Positions 1-9,681 are shown, counted from the stretch's first letter. The stretch: DNA of 64,000 nucleotides from Planctomycetota bacterium (GCA_016208685.1 JACQXM010000015.1:141098-205097); one strand, 5' to 3'. Made by a program: numbers and translations. Notes: a model not told the origin generated them from the letters alone.

Positions 1-213
1 ACCCAGGTAATTACCGGCGGCCGTTCCACGCTGCGCCGGTCAGACAGGTAAGGTAGGCGTGCGGAGCGCCCGCCGGCCGGGCATGCCCCACGATCCTACG
101 CTCCCGGGGGCAACGGCATGGGCGTGCGTGCCGCAGCACGGCGCGTACCCGCCCGCGGCCGTCCGCGTGCCCAGAAGGCGCGTGCCATGGGGCGCGGGAT
201 CGCGTGTTTCGTT

Positions 214-999
214 TCATTCCATCTGGTGACAGGTCATGCACAGAATCGAGCGTTCCACCGGGACGCTCAGCAGCTTGGGTGTGCCCGCGTAGAGGTTATG
301 ACATGATACGCAGCTTACTTGCCCGCCCGGCAGGCGGATTTCCCTGGGCAACTGACTGGCGTGGCGGAAAGGAACGTCCGAACCGCGCCGCGCGTGCATG
401 GGGTAGCGCACGCCGATGGGGTGATTCCGCCGCGGATCGCCCACACTGCCGAAGGAAGCCATCGCGGAAGGTGTGGTGGTGCTGGCGTCGCCGGCGTTGA
501 CGGCATCATGGCAGCTCAGGCACTGCCGCGATTCGGCGTCCACGTAGCCGCCGACGCCGGCGGAATCGGCTTCCGCATCGGCATCCGCCCGAACGTGCGC
601 ACGCGGCATTGCCTGCCAGTGGGCGGAACGCGCCGCGAACGAATCTCCGGCGCCGTGGCACTTGACGCAGAAGCCCGCGCCGTGGTTTTCACCCGTGCGC
701 GAATCCCGCAAGCTCCATCCACCCTCAGCATCGGCGGAAGGAAGTGCCGCATGGCAGGTGAGGCAGGTGATGGCGCCGTTGGGATCCAACGGCCAACCGG
801 CGGGAACACGCACCGCGGCCGAAGGAACCACGCGAACCGGATGGTTGAAGAGCCCGGGACCGGACACGAGCAGCACCGGCCGGGTGGACGGCGCCGAACG
901 TGAGGCGGCAAGCGCAGCCACCGGAGCCAAAGTCGCGAGCGCCAGCGCCGCCCGCGCGCAAACCCGGCGCGCGCTTGGAGTGCCGTTGTGTTCCGACAT
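214..999 (-). CDS. exported pentaheme c-type cytochrome
   Basis: The 261-residue product starts with a Sec-type signal peptide (hydrophobic stretch ALALATLAPVAALA near residues 17-31). It then carries five CXXCH haem c motifs: CLTCH, CVKCH, CLSCH, CVSCH and CMTCH, the last one almost at the C-terminus. The spacing and paired arrangement resemble the doubled-CXXCH families of periplasmic electron carriers. Its partner and redox role cannot be read from sequence. The gene points away from the dockerin gene at 1471, so the roughly 470-bp gap between them holds divergent control signals. I kept the ATG at 999 because the signal peptide begins there, although the ribosome binding site is weak. Haem attachment would depend on the ResB/CcsA system encoded further along. 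Confidence 0.85.
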   Translation of the reverse strand: MSEHNGTPSARRVCARAALALATLAPVAALAASRSAPSTRPVLLVSGPGLFNHPVRVVPSAAVRVPAGWPLDPNGAITCLTCHAALPSADAEGGWSLRDSRTGENHGAGFCVKCHGAGDSFAARSAHWQAMPRAHVRADADAEADSAGVGGYVDAESRQCLSCHDAVNAGDASTTTPSAMASFGSVGDPRRNHPIGVRYPMHARRGSDVPFRHASQLPREIRLPGGQVSCVSCHNLYAGTPKLLSVPVERSILCMTCHQME

Positions 1000-1290
1000 C
1001 GCGAACGTCGCCTTGAGGAAAGTGAACCTCGTTCACCGGCGGGCCCCACCTCCGTTAGCGCCGCGATCGCCGCGCGTCGTGCCGCCGCAGCGAGGTCGGG
1101 CGTAAGCGGCCCGCAACATGGACAAGCCCAAAGCTACGATATCGCGTACGCGCGAGGGGTGAGCCAATTGCACAGGGCGGACGACGCGCGCCGGCCGGCG
1201 GTGCCGTCGCCTCTCGCCGCGGAGTGGCGTCCGGGCCGCAATCCGCGCGAGCGCGGAATTCGCCAGCCGCCCGCACCCAAAGCCGCCGGT

Positions 1291-1310
1291 TTTCTCATTT
1301 TTGAGAAACC
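1291..1310. promoter_or_regulatory. palindrome, candidate enhancer (UAS) for sigma-54 promoter
   Basis: The site reads TTTCTCATTTTTGAGAAA followed by CC, an inverted repeat TTTCTCA/TGAGAAA with a 4-base centre. Exactly the same 20 bases occur at 38381-38400. Its centre lies about 120 bp upstream of the -12 element of the sigma-54 promoter at 1405, which is where bacterial enhancer-binding proteins usually bind. A degenerate second copy (CTTTTGAGAGAAAAG) follows at about 1330. The binding role is inferred. Confidence 0.5.
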
Positions 1311-1404
1311 GGTTCCGTTTTTCCCCGCTTTTGAGAGAAAAGGGCCGCCAGCATGTCGGTCCCTTGCGCATTGTTATGGCGCGCGGCAGCGTGGGTGGCC
1401 CACG

Positions 1405-1421
1405 TTGGCATGACGATTGCA
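1405..1421 (+). promoter_or_regulatory. sigma-54 (-24/-12) promoter
   Basis: TTGGCATGACGATTGCA matches the sigma-54 consensus YTGGCACGRNNNTTGCW, taking Y at position 7. The GG and GC elements are separated by exactly 10 bp. It lies 50 bp before the ATG of the dockerin gene at 1471. A TATACT just downstream could look like a -10 box, but its best -35 partner is only 14 bp away, so sigma-54 is the better reading. Confidence 0.7.
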
Positions 1422-1470
1422 CCGTATACTTTCGGTGGGGTTTCGGCCGCCTGACACGAGGTATTGGCTG

Positions 1471-2367
1471 ATGCTGCGATATGACCCTGAGAAGCAGGCG
1501 GAGGCGACCACGCTCGGCACGGCGGGCCGGGGCGCGCCGCGCCAAACCAAACTCGTTCGCCCGCTGCGGACGACGCTCCCGGTTTGGGTGGTAGCGTGGG
1601 CGGCGCCGGCGGCGCTTGCGCTGACCACGCAGACGCTCCGCCCGGTCGCGGACGGCACGATCGCCGACGGGGGCAGCTTCGGCACGATGGACGGCAGTCC
1701 CGACCACTGGGACTGGACCTTCAACCAATCGAGCTACGAGGGTGCGATAACCCTGCGACGCGGTGCACCGCCGCTGGCCCTCGAGCACCGCCTGGTTTGG
1801 GAGTTCGACCTGGCGACGGTGGCCGCCGGCTCACCGGTGACCGCCACGCTGACGTTCACCATCCGCGGCGCACCGCGGTTCCCCGCCGACGACGCGAATG
1901 TCCATGTGTACGCCTATCCTGCGGATCTGCTGGAACGGGCGGAGGACTTCGCCGCCGGCCCCGGGACCCTGGTGGGCAGCAGGATGATCGCCCCGTATCA
2001 GCCCGCCACGGCGTACACCCTGAACGTCTCGGCGGCCGTCTCGGCCGCTGTCGCCGGCAGCCGCAAGGTCGGCTTCCGCTTTCAGATCGATCCGGCGTCG
2101 ACCCACGAGGTCGATCAGGCCTTCGTGGATGCCCTTGATTCCGACCCCACGAGCAAGCCATTCCTCACGGTCACCGGAAATATGCCGGGTGACGCCAACG
2201 GCGACGGCGATGTGGACCTGGGCGACTACATCGTGTTCCAGAGCTGCTTCGCACACCCCGGGGCGGGATACGTACCCGCGTGCGCCGTGTTCGACGCCGA
2301 CGGCGACACGAATGTGGACCTCTCCGACTTCCTCGAGTTCCAGAACCGTTTCACCGGCCGGAAGTGA
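1471..2367 (+). CDS. secreted protein with C-terminal dockerin-like repeats
   Basis: I place the start at the ATG at 1471, 18 codons inside the ORF-track start, because CGAGG lies upstream and the track start falls inside the sigma-54 promoter. The 298-residue product has an N-terminal export signal (VWVVAWAAPAALAL near residues 32-45). A beta-rich middle follows, resembling the carbohydrate-binding-like or DNRLRE-type domains of planctomycete secreted proteins. The C-terminus is a dockerin-like Ca-binding pair, GDANGDGDVDLGDY and DADGDTNVDLSDF. No catalytic residues are recognisable. Such proteins are probably displayed or assembled at the cell surface; the partner is unknown. Confidence 0.8.
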   Translation: MLRYDPEKQAEATTLGTAGRGAPRQTKLVRPLRTTLPVWVVAWAAPAALALTTQTLRPVADGTIADGGSFGTMDGSPDHWDWTFNQSSYEGAITLRRGAPPLALEHRLVWEFDLATVAAGSPVTATLTFTIRGAPRFPADDANVHVYAYPADLLERAEDFAAGPGTLVGSRMIAPYQPATAYTLNVSAAVSAAVAGSRKVGFRFQIDPASTHEVDQAFVDALDSDPTSKPFLTVTGNMPGDANGDGDVDLGDYIVFQSCFAHPGAGYVPACAVFDADGDTNVDLSDFLEFQNRFTGRK

Positions 2368-2373
2368 GTTGGA

Positions 2374-2389
2374 TGGGCCGACTGGCCCA
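2374..2389 (+). terminator. possible weak terminator hairpin
   Basis: TGGGCC, a 4-base loop and GGCCCA form a 6-bp perfect stem 6 bases after the dockerin stop codon. There is no T-tract. This fits a GC-rich factor-assisted terminator but is weak evidence. Confidence 0.3.
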
Positions 2390-2604
2390 GCCCTGCGCAG
2401 GCTCTCTTGACCCTGGCCGAGGGCCCGGCCCCTGAAGCCGCTTAACTCGCTTTCTCAACGAGCTGCGGGGGGCGCTGCGGCCGATATCCCACCCCGCCGC
2501 CGGCATTTTCCCAGTTTTGGTTCGGACTTAAGTCGTTTCGTGACAACGTCTTAGCACCTCACCAGCCCACTTTCCAGGCCCCGGACGGCGGTTATCGTGC
2601 CGTT

Positions 2605-2621
2605 CTGGTATGGCGATTGCC
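2605..2621 (+). promoter_or_regulatory. sigma-54 (-24/-12) promoter
   Basis: CTGGTATGGCGATTGCC keeps the GG and GC elements at the required 10-bp spacing and closely resembles the 1405 site (both end CGATTGC after TATG or CATG). The ORF-track start at 2610 lies inside this element, so the true start must be downstream. A half site TTTCTCA at 2451, about 165 bp upstream, matches half of the palindrome at 1291. Confidence 0.6.
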
Positions 2622-2699
2622 AACGTTGATCTACTGAGAGGTGGATTTCTTCATCGTAGTCCCGGGGACACTCCGTTGTCCCCACTTGGAGGCAGAACG

Positions 2700-5600
2700 A
2701 TGGTCGCCATTTGCACCTACATGGTCGTGGCCGCTACCTTGGGCCAAACCTCGAGCGTCACATACGCCACCCGCTATGCCACGGGAACCGAGTTTCCGTC
2801 CCGCGTCGCGGTCTCGCCCGGCGGCACGTTGTACGTGACCGATCCCCCGCTGAAGCAAGTCGTCGAGTACGACGCCACGGGCACGGTGCTCGCGACCTAC
2901 GCCGTCTCCCAGGAGCCGGTGGGGATCGCCGTCCATGCCGACGGACGCGTGTTCGTCTCGCGGGCCGACGGCAAGGTGGGCGTGTACAGCTCGGCGTTCG
3001 TGTTCCAGAGCCTGCTCAACGCCTCGCCCATGACCATGGGCGCCCCGAACGACATGGAGTTCGACGCCACCGCCATGGAACTCTACGTGGTCGACACCGA
3101 GGACGCCCAGGTGCTGGTCTTTGAAGAGTCATCTCCCGGGGCGTGGACGCTGGCTCGAGCCTGGGGAACCGACGGCGGCGGACTGGGTGAGTTCGTTTCG
3201 CCGCTGGCGATCGCCGTGGATCCGGTCCGCGAGCACGTCATCGTCACCGACGCCGACAACTTCCGCATCCAGGTGTTCGACACGGCGGGGACCGTGCTTT
3301 TCAAATTCGGCTATCGCATGCTCTATACCGCTACCCAGGAAGTCGGCTGGGTCGTGCGGGCGCAGGGCGTGGCGCTGGACGACTGCGGCAACATCTACCT
3401 CGCCGACGCCATGATGGGCACGGTGCGTGTGTTCGACCCCGCGGGGGGTGAACTCAGCGCCACTCATGCTCCGGCGATCGGCTACGGAACCGGCGCGGGG
3501 CAACTTCGCACCCCGAGTGATCTGACCATCGACGGCGCAGGCAACCTTTACGTGGCCAACACCAGCAACGCCTCCGTCGAAGTGTACGACGTGGTGTGCA
3601 CGGTGGGAACGCTGGCCGCCACCACGCCCGCGACCGACGAGGTGCGTACGTCGCGTTCCCGCAAGGGTTCGCGGCTGGGCATCCGCCTGCCGGACAACCC
3701 CTTCGACCTGGTGGGCGCCATCGCCACCGGCCTTTACTCCGGCGGGTTCGACGTCAACTTCGATCGCAAGGTGAACCTGGCGGACCTGGAGCTCGTGGTG
3801 CGGCACTTCGGCGCGGGCACGGTTCAGGATTTCCTGTCGTACGACGGCGGCCCGCTTGGCGCTGCGTCGGGCACCTATGACGCGCCGCACGTGATCGGCA
3901 TTGCGAACGCTTGCGGCCGGTGCCACTCCGTGGACGGCGCGCCGGGCGGGATGCTCACCGCCGCCGGGCAGGAGAATCTGTGTTTGTCGTGCCACAACCC
4001 GGCGGGAATCGCCATGGGCAAGCCGATCGGCGCCGGCACCACCGGCGGGTCGCACCCGTGGGGCGTGGCCGCGGACGACGCCGACCCCGGTCCGGCGGCC
4101 GGCTCCCTGGTAAGCCTGCACCTGGACAACGGCGATGTGCGTTGCGGCACTTGCCACAATCAGCACGAGGCCTTCCGCGGCACGTGCCAGATCGGCGGTA
4201 TCCAGCCGCCGCCGCCGCTGCCGCACATCGGTCGCTGCATCGACGGCCCGTTCGTCGGCAAGCTGTGTCAGGCAGACTATCAGTGCGACAACCTGTACGT
4301 TCGCACCGGGGGCGACAAGATCGAACTGTGCGGCGAGTGCCACAAGGAATACGACGAGTGGCTGCACGCCGGGCACTCGGAAGAGTACGCCGATCCCTGG
4401 TTCCACTATGACTGGAGCATGGGCAACAACTGGTTGTGCACCGGGCCGGGCACGCCATACGCCTATTGCACGGGCGAGGGCGTGGGCACGGCCGCATCGA
4501 CCGCCGCGGCGGTCTGCACCGGCGCCGGAACGCCTTTGGCCTGCTGCACCGGAGCGGGCACCGGACCAACCTGCACCGTGTCCAACGCGGGATGCAGCGG
4601 TCCCGGCACGCCCTTCGCCTGCTGCACGGGCGTGGGAACGGGCAACTGTGCCAACAACCTCTCCGCGGCTGCGTGCACCGGACCGGGAACGCCAATGGCC
4701 TGCTGCACCGGCGCGGGAACCGGGAGCTGTTCCAGCCGTGAGGCGTGCCGGCAGTGTCACTCCGGTGAGGGTTACATTGATTTCTCGCGGGATTTCCAGG
4801 ACGGCACGGTGGCGACCTCTACCCACCGCGGCACGTTCCGCGTTGCGGACTGCCTGGTCTGTCATGCCACGCACGGGATGGCGCAGGACGACGAACTGCT
4901 GAGGATCTACGACACGGTGCGCCTGCCCACGGGGCAAGTGCTCAGCGGCCTTGGCGCGGGCGCTACTTGCGTGGCGTGTCATAACGGTCGATCCGTTCCG
5001 CCGGTTCCGAACACGCCCGGCGTTTCCTCGCCGCACTACCTGAATGGCGGCGCCATGCTTGAGGGCATCAACGCCGTGCTCACCTTCCCCACGGGACCGG
5101 GAGCAGTCACCTATGCCGTGAGCAACTCGAACCACACCACCAACGCGGGGATCTTCTGCACGACCTGCCATATGGCGCCCGGTCCGTCGTCCGGTCCCGG
5201 TGCGGGCAAAGTCGGCGGCCACACCTTCAACCTGAAGGTGCATGATCCGGCCGATCCGGACTATGGCTTCGAGAACGTGGACAACACCTGCAACTCGGCC
5301 GGATGCCACACCGGCGTTACGTCGATCAACCGTACGGCATACGGCGACTACGACGGCGACGGGACCATCGAAGGCGTGCAGGATGAGACGCGCGGCCTGC
5401 TGGCGCGGCTGAAGGACGCGCTATACGGCGCGGGAGCCTCCAGGTTGCTTGTCAATGGAGTCACCGGAGCGGCCACCACCGAGCCGGAGATCTGCACCGC
5501 GGCCGGCGTGCCGCTGGCCTGCTGTACCGGAGTACGTACCGGCCCGACGTGCGTGGATCCCGACGCCGAGCCGGCGAATCCCTACTGGACGACGACGCGA

Positions 5601-5879
5601 TGCACCGGCGGCACGAGGGCCGGGCTGCCCTGCCGGACGGGGACGGGCACAGCGCCGTTTGACTGCCCGGGCGGCGGAACCTGCACCGCTGCGGTGCCCT
5701 CCGGCAACACTCTGGCGACCGTCGAAGACGGCATCTGGAATTGGGAGTACGTCGACAACAGCGGCGACTTGGGCGTGAAGAACACGGGCTACGCCATCGG
5801 CATCCTTCAGATTGCCTACAAAGGCGTGACCGGCGTTGCCGTGCCCGGCGCCGCGTATCGCTACTCGCCGGCTCCGTGA
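2700..5879 (+). CDS. NHL-type propeller / nonaheme secreted cytochrome
   Basis: The start is the ATG at 2700, seven bases after TTGGAGG and 30 codons inside the ORF track; a signal peptide follows (CTYMVVAATLGQTSS). Residues ~25-300 form an NHL/SMP-30-like beta-propeller with repeats such as ITVSPGGTLYVTD and LTIDGAGNLYVANT. Residues ~350-370 hold a dockerin-like segment (VNFDRKVNLADLELVV). The rest carries eight CXXCH motifs (CGRCH, CLSCH, CGTCH, CGECH, CRQCH, CLVCH, CVACH, CTTCH) and one CX4CH (CNSAGCH). A Cys-rich repeat (separate entry) interrupts the haem region after the fourth haem. The 1059-residue protein probably acts outside the cytoplasmic membrane as an electron carrier or oxidoreductase; the substrate is unknown. 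Confidence 0.8.
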   Translation: MVAICTYMVVAATLGQTSSVTYATRYATGTEFPSRVAVSPGGTLYVTDPPLKQVVEYDATGTVLATYAVSQEPVGIAVHADGRVFVSRADGKVGVYSSAFVFQSLLNASPMTMGAPNDMEFDATAMELYVVDTEDAQVLVFEESSPGAWTLARAWGTDGGGLGEFVSPLAIAVDPVREHVIVTDADNFRIQVFDTAGTVLFKFGYRMLYTATQEVGWVVRAQGVALDDCGNIYLADAMMGTVRVFDPAGGELSATHAPAIGYGTGAGQLRTPSDLTIDGAGNLYVANTSNASVEVYDVVCTVGTLAATTPATDEVRTSRSRKGSRLGIRLPDNPFDLVGAIATGLYSGGFDVNFDRKVNLADLELVVRHFGAGTVQDFLSYDGGPLGAASGTYDAPHVIGIANACGRCHSVDGAPGGMLTAAGQENLCLSCHNPAGIAMGKPIGAGTTGGSHPWGVAADDADPGPAAGSLVSLHLDNGDVRCGTCHNQHEAFRGTCQIGGIQPPPPLPHIGRCIDGPFVGKLCQADYQCDNLYVRTGGDKIELCGECHKEYDEWLHAGHSEEYADPWFHYDWSMGNNWLCTGPGTPYAYCTGEGVGTAASTAAAVCTGAGTPLACCTGAGTGPTCTVSNAGCSGPGTPFACCTGVGTGNCANNLSAAACTGPGTPMACCTGAGTGSCSSREACRQCHSGEGYIDFSRDFQDGTVATSTHRGTFRVADCLVCHATHGMAQDDELLRIYDTVRLPTGQVLSGLGAGATCVACHNGRSVPPVPNTPGVSSPHYLNGGAMLEGINAVLTFPTGPGAVTYAVSNSNHTTNAGIFCTTCHMAPGPSSGPGAGKVGGHTFNLKVHDPADPDYGFENVDNTCNSAGCHTGVTSINRTAYGDYDGDGTIEGVQDETRGLLARLKDALYGAGASRLLVNGVTGAATTEPEICTAAGVPLACCTGVRTGPTCVDPDAEPANPYWTTTRCTGGTRAGLPCRTGTGTAPFDCPGGGTCTAAVPSGNTLATVEDGIWNWEYVDNSGDLGVKNTGYAIGILQIAYKGVTGVAVPGAAYRYSPAP
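4434..4735 (+). repeat. in-gene Cys-rich CTGxGTPxxCCTGxGTGxC repeats
   Basis: Four imperfect units encode patterns such as CTGAGTPLACCTGAGTG, CSGPGTPFACCTGVGTG and CTGPGTPMACCTGAGTG, separated by short Ala/Ser/Asn linkers. Two further relatives lie near the C-terminus (CTAAGVPLACCTG and CTGGTRAGLPC). Each unit brings three or four cysteines, often an adjacent pair, and none is part of a haem motif. I do not recognise a named domain. Disulphide-bonded modules or metal ligands are possible. Confidence 0.7.
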
Positions 5880-5925
5880 CAGTAGGCGCGGCGCAAGGGC
5901 CGCGCTGAATCTACGGTCAAGCCCG

Positions 5926-5959
5926 CAACCCGCGCTGCTGGGAATCGCAGCGCGGGTTG
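5926..5959 (+). terminator. strong hairpin terminator
   Basis: CAACCCGCGCTGC, an 8-base loop and GCAGCGCGGGTTG form a 13-bp perfect stem 46 bases after the stop codon of the nonaheme gene. Only a short T-run follows (TGGCGTTTA). It probably ends the nonaheme transcript before the PEP-CTERM gene at 6031. Confidence 0.75.
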
Positions 5960-6030
5960 TGGCGTTTACCCGGCGGACGCCGCCCGCGATGCGGCGGTTC
6001 GGCCCGCCAGGGATCAGGAGGGAACGATCG

Positions 6031-6942
6031 ATGTTGCACGTCCACCGTGGTCATCCTCGCGCAAGGGTTCTTAGAATCAGTGGTATCGGTCTGATCGTAT
6101 GCCTGCTGTGCAGCCCTGCGTGGGCGGTGGCAAGGGTCGGCGTTTCAGCTTATGCCGAAGCTGATTCGTGGATCGACACGGTAGGGAACATAGACGCCCG
6201 CGGCGGCAGCTTGGATGTGACCTACGCACCCAGCGCAGTCTACGCGGAAAGCGGCCTGGTGATAACCAACAACGGATTGGGAACCGCCTTCGCTAAGACG
6301 GCCGCGGACTACGGCTCGCTTCGCGCCTTTGCTGCCGGCACCTCGAGTCAGACGATCGTCGGCCCGGATGTTCTCACGGGGGCCGGCTGGTCGTCTGCGA
6401 CGGCGCTGTTCGAGGATACGTGGACCATCCGGGTGCCGGGGCTCGATGGTCAGCCGGGCCGGATTCGGCTGGCAATGGACGTGCGCGGCACGCTCAGCGG
6501 CGCCGTCGCTCACCCCGGTATCAGCAACGGCGCCTCCTGGATGGTGGCGATGGACCGCGACGCGGCAACGGCATGGATCAGTTGGGACTTCGCCAACAGC
6601 ACCTACCACGAGAACGCCGCGGTCTACTTCGACAAGGACATCACGTACGGACAACCGTTCACGTTCTCGCTTGGGCTGACCGCCGGGGCGACCACGAACT
6701 ACCTGACGGCGCCGATGGCCGCGGCGGACTACTTCGCCACGGCCGTCCTGCAAGGCGTGAATCTGTACGACGCCGCGGGCCAGCCCGTACCGCGTTTTGC
6801 CATTCAGCCGGAGTCCGGCGTCGACTACGGTTTCGTTCCGGAGCCGGCGACCTGGGCGATGCTGGCCGCCGGGCTGCTGGTAGTGGTCCAACGCAGGTTA
6901 CTCTTAGGGTGGCATGGCCAAGCGCAGCGCCGCTATGCCTAG
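6031..6942 (+). CDS. PEP-CTERM sorting-domain protein
   Basis: I chose the ATG at 6031 because AGGAGGGA lies 7 bases upstream and a signal peptide follows directly (ISGIGLIVCLLCSPAWA). The 303-residue product has a beta-rich extracellular body of unknown function. It ends with the PEP-CTERM signature: VPEPATWAM, a hydrophobic stretch AAGLLVVV, then basic residues QRR. In this family the tail is recognised by an exosortase, which anchors or exports the protein in exopolysaccharide producers (established knowledge). The tail continues about 15 residues past the basic cluster (LLLGWHGQAQ), longer than usual; a small late frameshift could explain that. No exosortase gene is in the window. Confidence 0.85.
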   Translation: MLHVHRGHPRARVLRISGIGLIVCLLCSPAWAVARVGVSAYAEADSWIDTVGNIDARGGSLDVTYAPSAVYAESGLVITNNGLGTAFAKTAADYGSLRAFAAGTSSQTIVGPDVLTGAGWSSATALFEDTWTIRVPGLDGQPGRIRLAMDVRGTLSGAVAHPGISNGASWMVAMDRDAATAWISWDFANSTYHENAAVYFDKDITYGQPFTFSLGLTAGATTNYLTAPMAAADYFATAVLQGVNLYDAAGQPVPRFAIQPESGVDYGFVPEPATWAMLAAGLLVVVQRRLLLGWHGQAQRRYA

Positions 6943-7129
6943 GAAAGACGTGCCGGCGCACGACTGTGCCCTGCTTGGGCATGCCGCGCAACCCGCAGGA
7001 TCGGGTGCGTCGGAGCAGTAGTCGTGCGCGCTCGTCGCCGGTGACGATCGGGGCGGACCGACGAGCGTCCTGCCGCCCGGGCGGGGAGCAAGGTCCAAGC
7101 CGTACCCTGTCTCGCACTTCCGTTTCGCA

Positions 7130-9314
7130 TCAGGACGACGGGCACGACGGCAACCCGGCGCCCAGCCAGACGTCGAACGCCGCGGCGCCGTTGAGCAGGT
7201 TGATGAGCTGTGTGATGTCCTGAGCGTTGGCGACCCCGCTGTGGTCGATGTCCGTCGCGTGCAGCGGCCGCAGATGGCTCGGTACGCCGTTGAGCGAGTT
7301 CACGAGCGCCGTGATGTCGTGGGCGTTGGTCGCGCCGCTTCCGTTCACGTCGCCGGGCAGGCTCCCCACACAGCTCCGCTGGCCGTTGGACATCACCGTG
7401 ATGCAAGTCCAGCAGCCGGTGGGAATCGGGCCGTCGAAGACCAGCGTGGTCGTGAAGTCCGCCGCGGAGGTCACGTCGATGATCGCCGGGGCGGGGGCAA
7501 TGGCGGGCACGACTTCAATGCGGAAGTCCCCGGCCGCCAGGCCGGCGCAAGCCCCATGCAACAGGATTCGATCGAACCCCATTCGCGGCGCGGTTGCGGT
7601 CAGGGGATGGGGTTGCCGCGCGTCGATGGCGCAATTCGGCGGAATGGCGTAGTCGAAATGGCAGGTCGACGACGGAACGCAGGCGCACGCCGAGTAGCTG
7701 CACATGGTGCCCTGTGGGCAGTCCACGGCCGCGAACACGCACCCCACGTCGGGCAGGCAATCGTCCGCGGTGCAGCAGTCTGCATCGTCGCAGTTCACCG
7801 GCGTGTTCAGGCAGGCGTCGTTAGCGCAGGTGTCGAGCGTGCAGGCGTTGTCGTCGTCGCAGTGCAGCGGCGTGTGGGTGCAGGCGCCCGCGGAGCAGCC
7901 GTCGATGGTGCAGGGGTCAAGGTCGTCGCAGTCGCGGGGCGTTCCCACGCAGGTCCCCCCGGAACAGACATCGGTAACGGTGCAGGGGTCGTCGTCGAAG
8001 CAGGTTGCGGTGTTGGGGACGTGGCTGCATTCGCCACCGACGCAAAGGTCGTCGGTGCAGCGGTTCCGGTCGTCGCAACGGGCCAGGTCAGGCCAGTGGT
8101 TACACACGCCGTAGACGCAGCCATCGTTCGTGCAAGCGTCGCCGTCATCGCAGTCCAGCGGAGTATGCATGCAGGTTCCGCCGGTGCAGGTGTCGACGGT
8201 GCAGGGATCGGTATCAGAGCAGGGCATGGGACGGCCGACGCACATCTGGTGGGAGCAGTAGTCGTTGATCGTGCAGGGGTCGCCGTCGTTACAGGAGCCC
8301 CCGATCGCGGTGTGCCAGCACGTCCCGTCGGGGAGGCAAAAGTCTTGCGTGCATGGATTGCCGTCGTTGCAGAAGGTCTGCGTCGGGGGGGGGGACGCCC
8401 GGACATATAGGCGGCAATCGGATGGTGGCCGGAACCAGGATAAGGTTGTGCGAGTTCAAGCCGTATTGGTCCAGCATGATCGTGTAGTCTTCGTCCGGGT
8501 CGATGCGTACCGTGAAGTCGCCGGAAGCGTCCCCTGAGGGCGTCAGCAGCAGGGTCCCCACGTAGCGCTTCACCCCTGCGTCGCGCACGCCGCCCTCGAA
8601 GTCGGCACCGGCGAGCTGGATGGCCACCGACCGCGGCGGAATCGCGATGCCGAGGAGGAACTGCTCCGCGAACAGCAGGAAATCAGGTCGAGCCGCCTCA
8701 ATGAACACGGACGACGTTGAAAGGCAGTGTCCGTCCGCGGCGCAACTGTCCGCTGCCACGCACGTGCACTGGTCGGCGGACGGATAGTGCAGGCCGCACG
8801 GGCAGTCGACATCGCCTGGGGCCTCGCAGTCGTCCGGATCGCAGGGCACCCGCGCCAGGTCCAGGCTCCCGCTCAGGCCGCTCTGGAGAGAGCCCGGCTC
8901 GACCGACCACTGAAAGGCCGCCGCCAGCGGATATGGCTCGCAAGTGCGAGGTACACAAGCGCTCCCCGCCGGGCAATCGGAGTCCAGGAGGCACGGTCGA
9001 TCGAGGAAAAATCTACATCCGCTGCCCGTACACGAATCCGGCTGCCCCAGCGTGCAGGCAGTGTCCCGCGTGTCGCTGCACAGCCCGCGGCCCGGCTGAT
9101 CGTCCCAGTGTTCGAGGAACGCATCCACGCGGATGATGTCGCCGGGTTGTACTTCGCCGGCCAGCAGGTCCTGGGTCGGACAACTGGGACAGGGACTGCC
9201 GTTCACCTCCGTAACCCAGAGCGAGTAGGTAGGCGACGCCAGCGAAGCCGAAGTTCCGCTGACCAACAGCATACCCAAGACCGCAACCGGCAATGCGAAT
9301 CGGTAGTGCGACAT
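7130..9314 (-). pseudogene. secreted CTDC-repeat and dockerin-like protein, frameshifted at a C10 tract
   Basis: The start is the ATG at 9314, preceded by AAGGGAG and followed by a signal peptide (ALPVAVLGMLLVSGTSASLA). The first ~305 codons are in one frame and the remainder in another. The frames meet at a run of ten C (plus-strand G) around 8395-8404; nine or twelve C would restore one frame of about 727 residues. Downstream come some nine repeats of the form CDDGDPCTxDxCxxGxCxHTP, like the Dictyostelium-type CTDC repeat. After these lie a beta-rich segment and a dockerin-like end (GDVNGSGATNAHD, TDIDHSGVANAQD). The gene is either phase-variable, decayed or carries a sequencing error. If intact it would be a disulphide-rich surface protein. 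Confidence 0.7.
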
Positions 9315-9386
9315 CGCTGGCTCCCTTCTTCTGTCGAGTGACCCCTGGTGTGGACGTACGCTCCTGGAATTCGGGGTGGGCAACCT

Positions 9387-9414
9387 ATTATACCGCACTG
9401 GTCGTGAGGGACAA
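9387..9414 (-). promoter_or_regulatory. sigma-70-type promoter
   Basis: Read on the minus strand, TTGTCC and TATAAT are separated by 16 bp, about 70 bp before the ATG at 9314. The -10 box is perfect consensus and the -35 matches at four of six bases. This gene therefore seems to be under housekeeping control, unlike the sigma-54 genes nearby. Confidence 0.6.
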
Positions 9415-9681
9415 GCCGGCCGATCACGATTCATGCCGCGCCGACGCGCGACCGCCTTGCGCGCGCAACGCAAAGGAAGGAATCGGCCTGATCACGCTGC
9501 GAGGCGCCACCGACATGCAGGCAACATGCACCAGAGGGATCACCACCACATCGCGAGGAGACCGGCGTGAGTCGCGACGGCGGCGCAGCGATGCGCTCGG
9601 GACCGAGGCGCAGCATGCTACGGTCGGCACCACGCGGTGGCGTTGATGGTGCGGCCGTGGGCAAAGCACCCGGCGCCGCGG

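Noticed and set aside
3129-5309. 726-codon minus-strand ORF and other long antisense ORFs (19778-21706, 26208-28682, 43596-45428)
   Set aside because: They are shadows of GC-rich coding genes on the other strand, with Arg/Ala/Gly-biased or repetitive composition and no domains.
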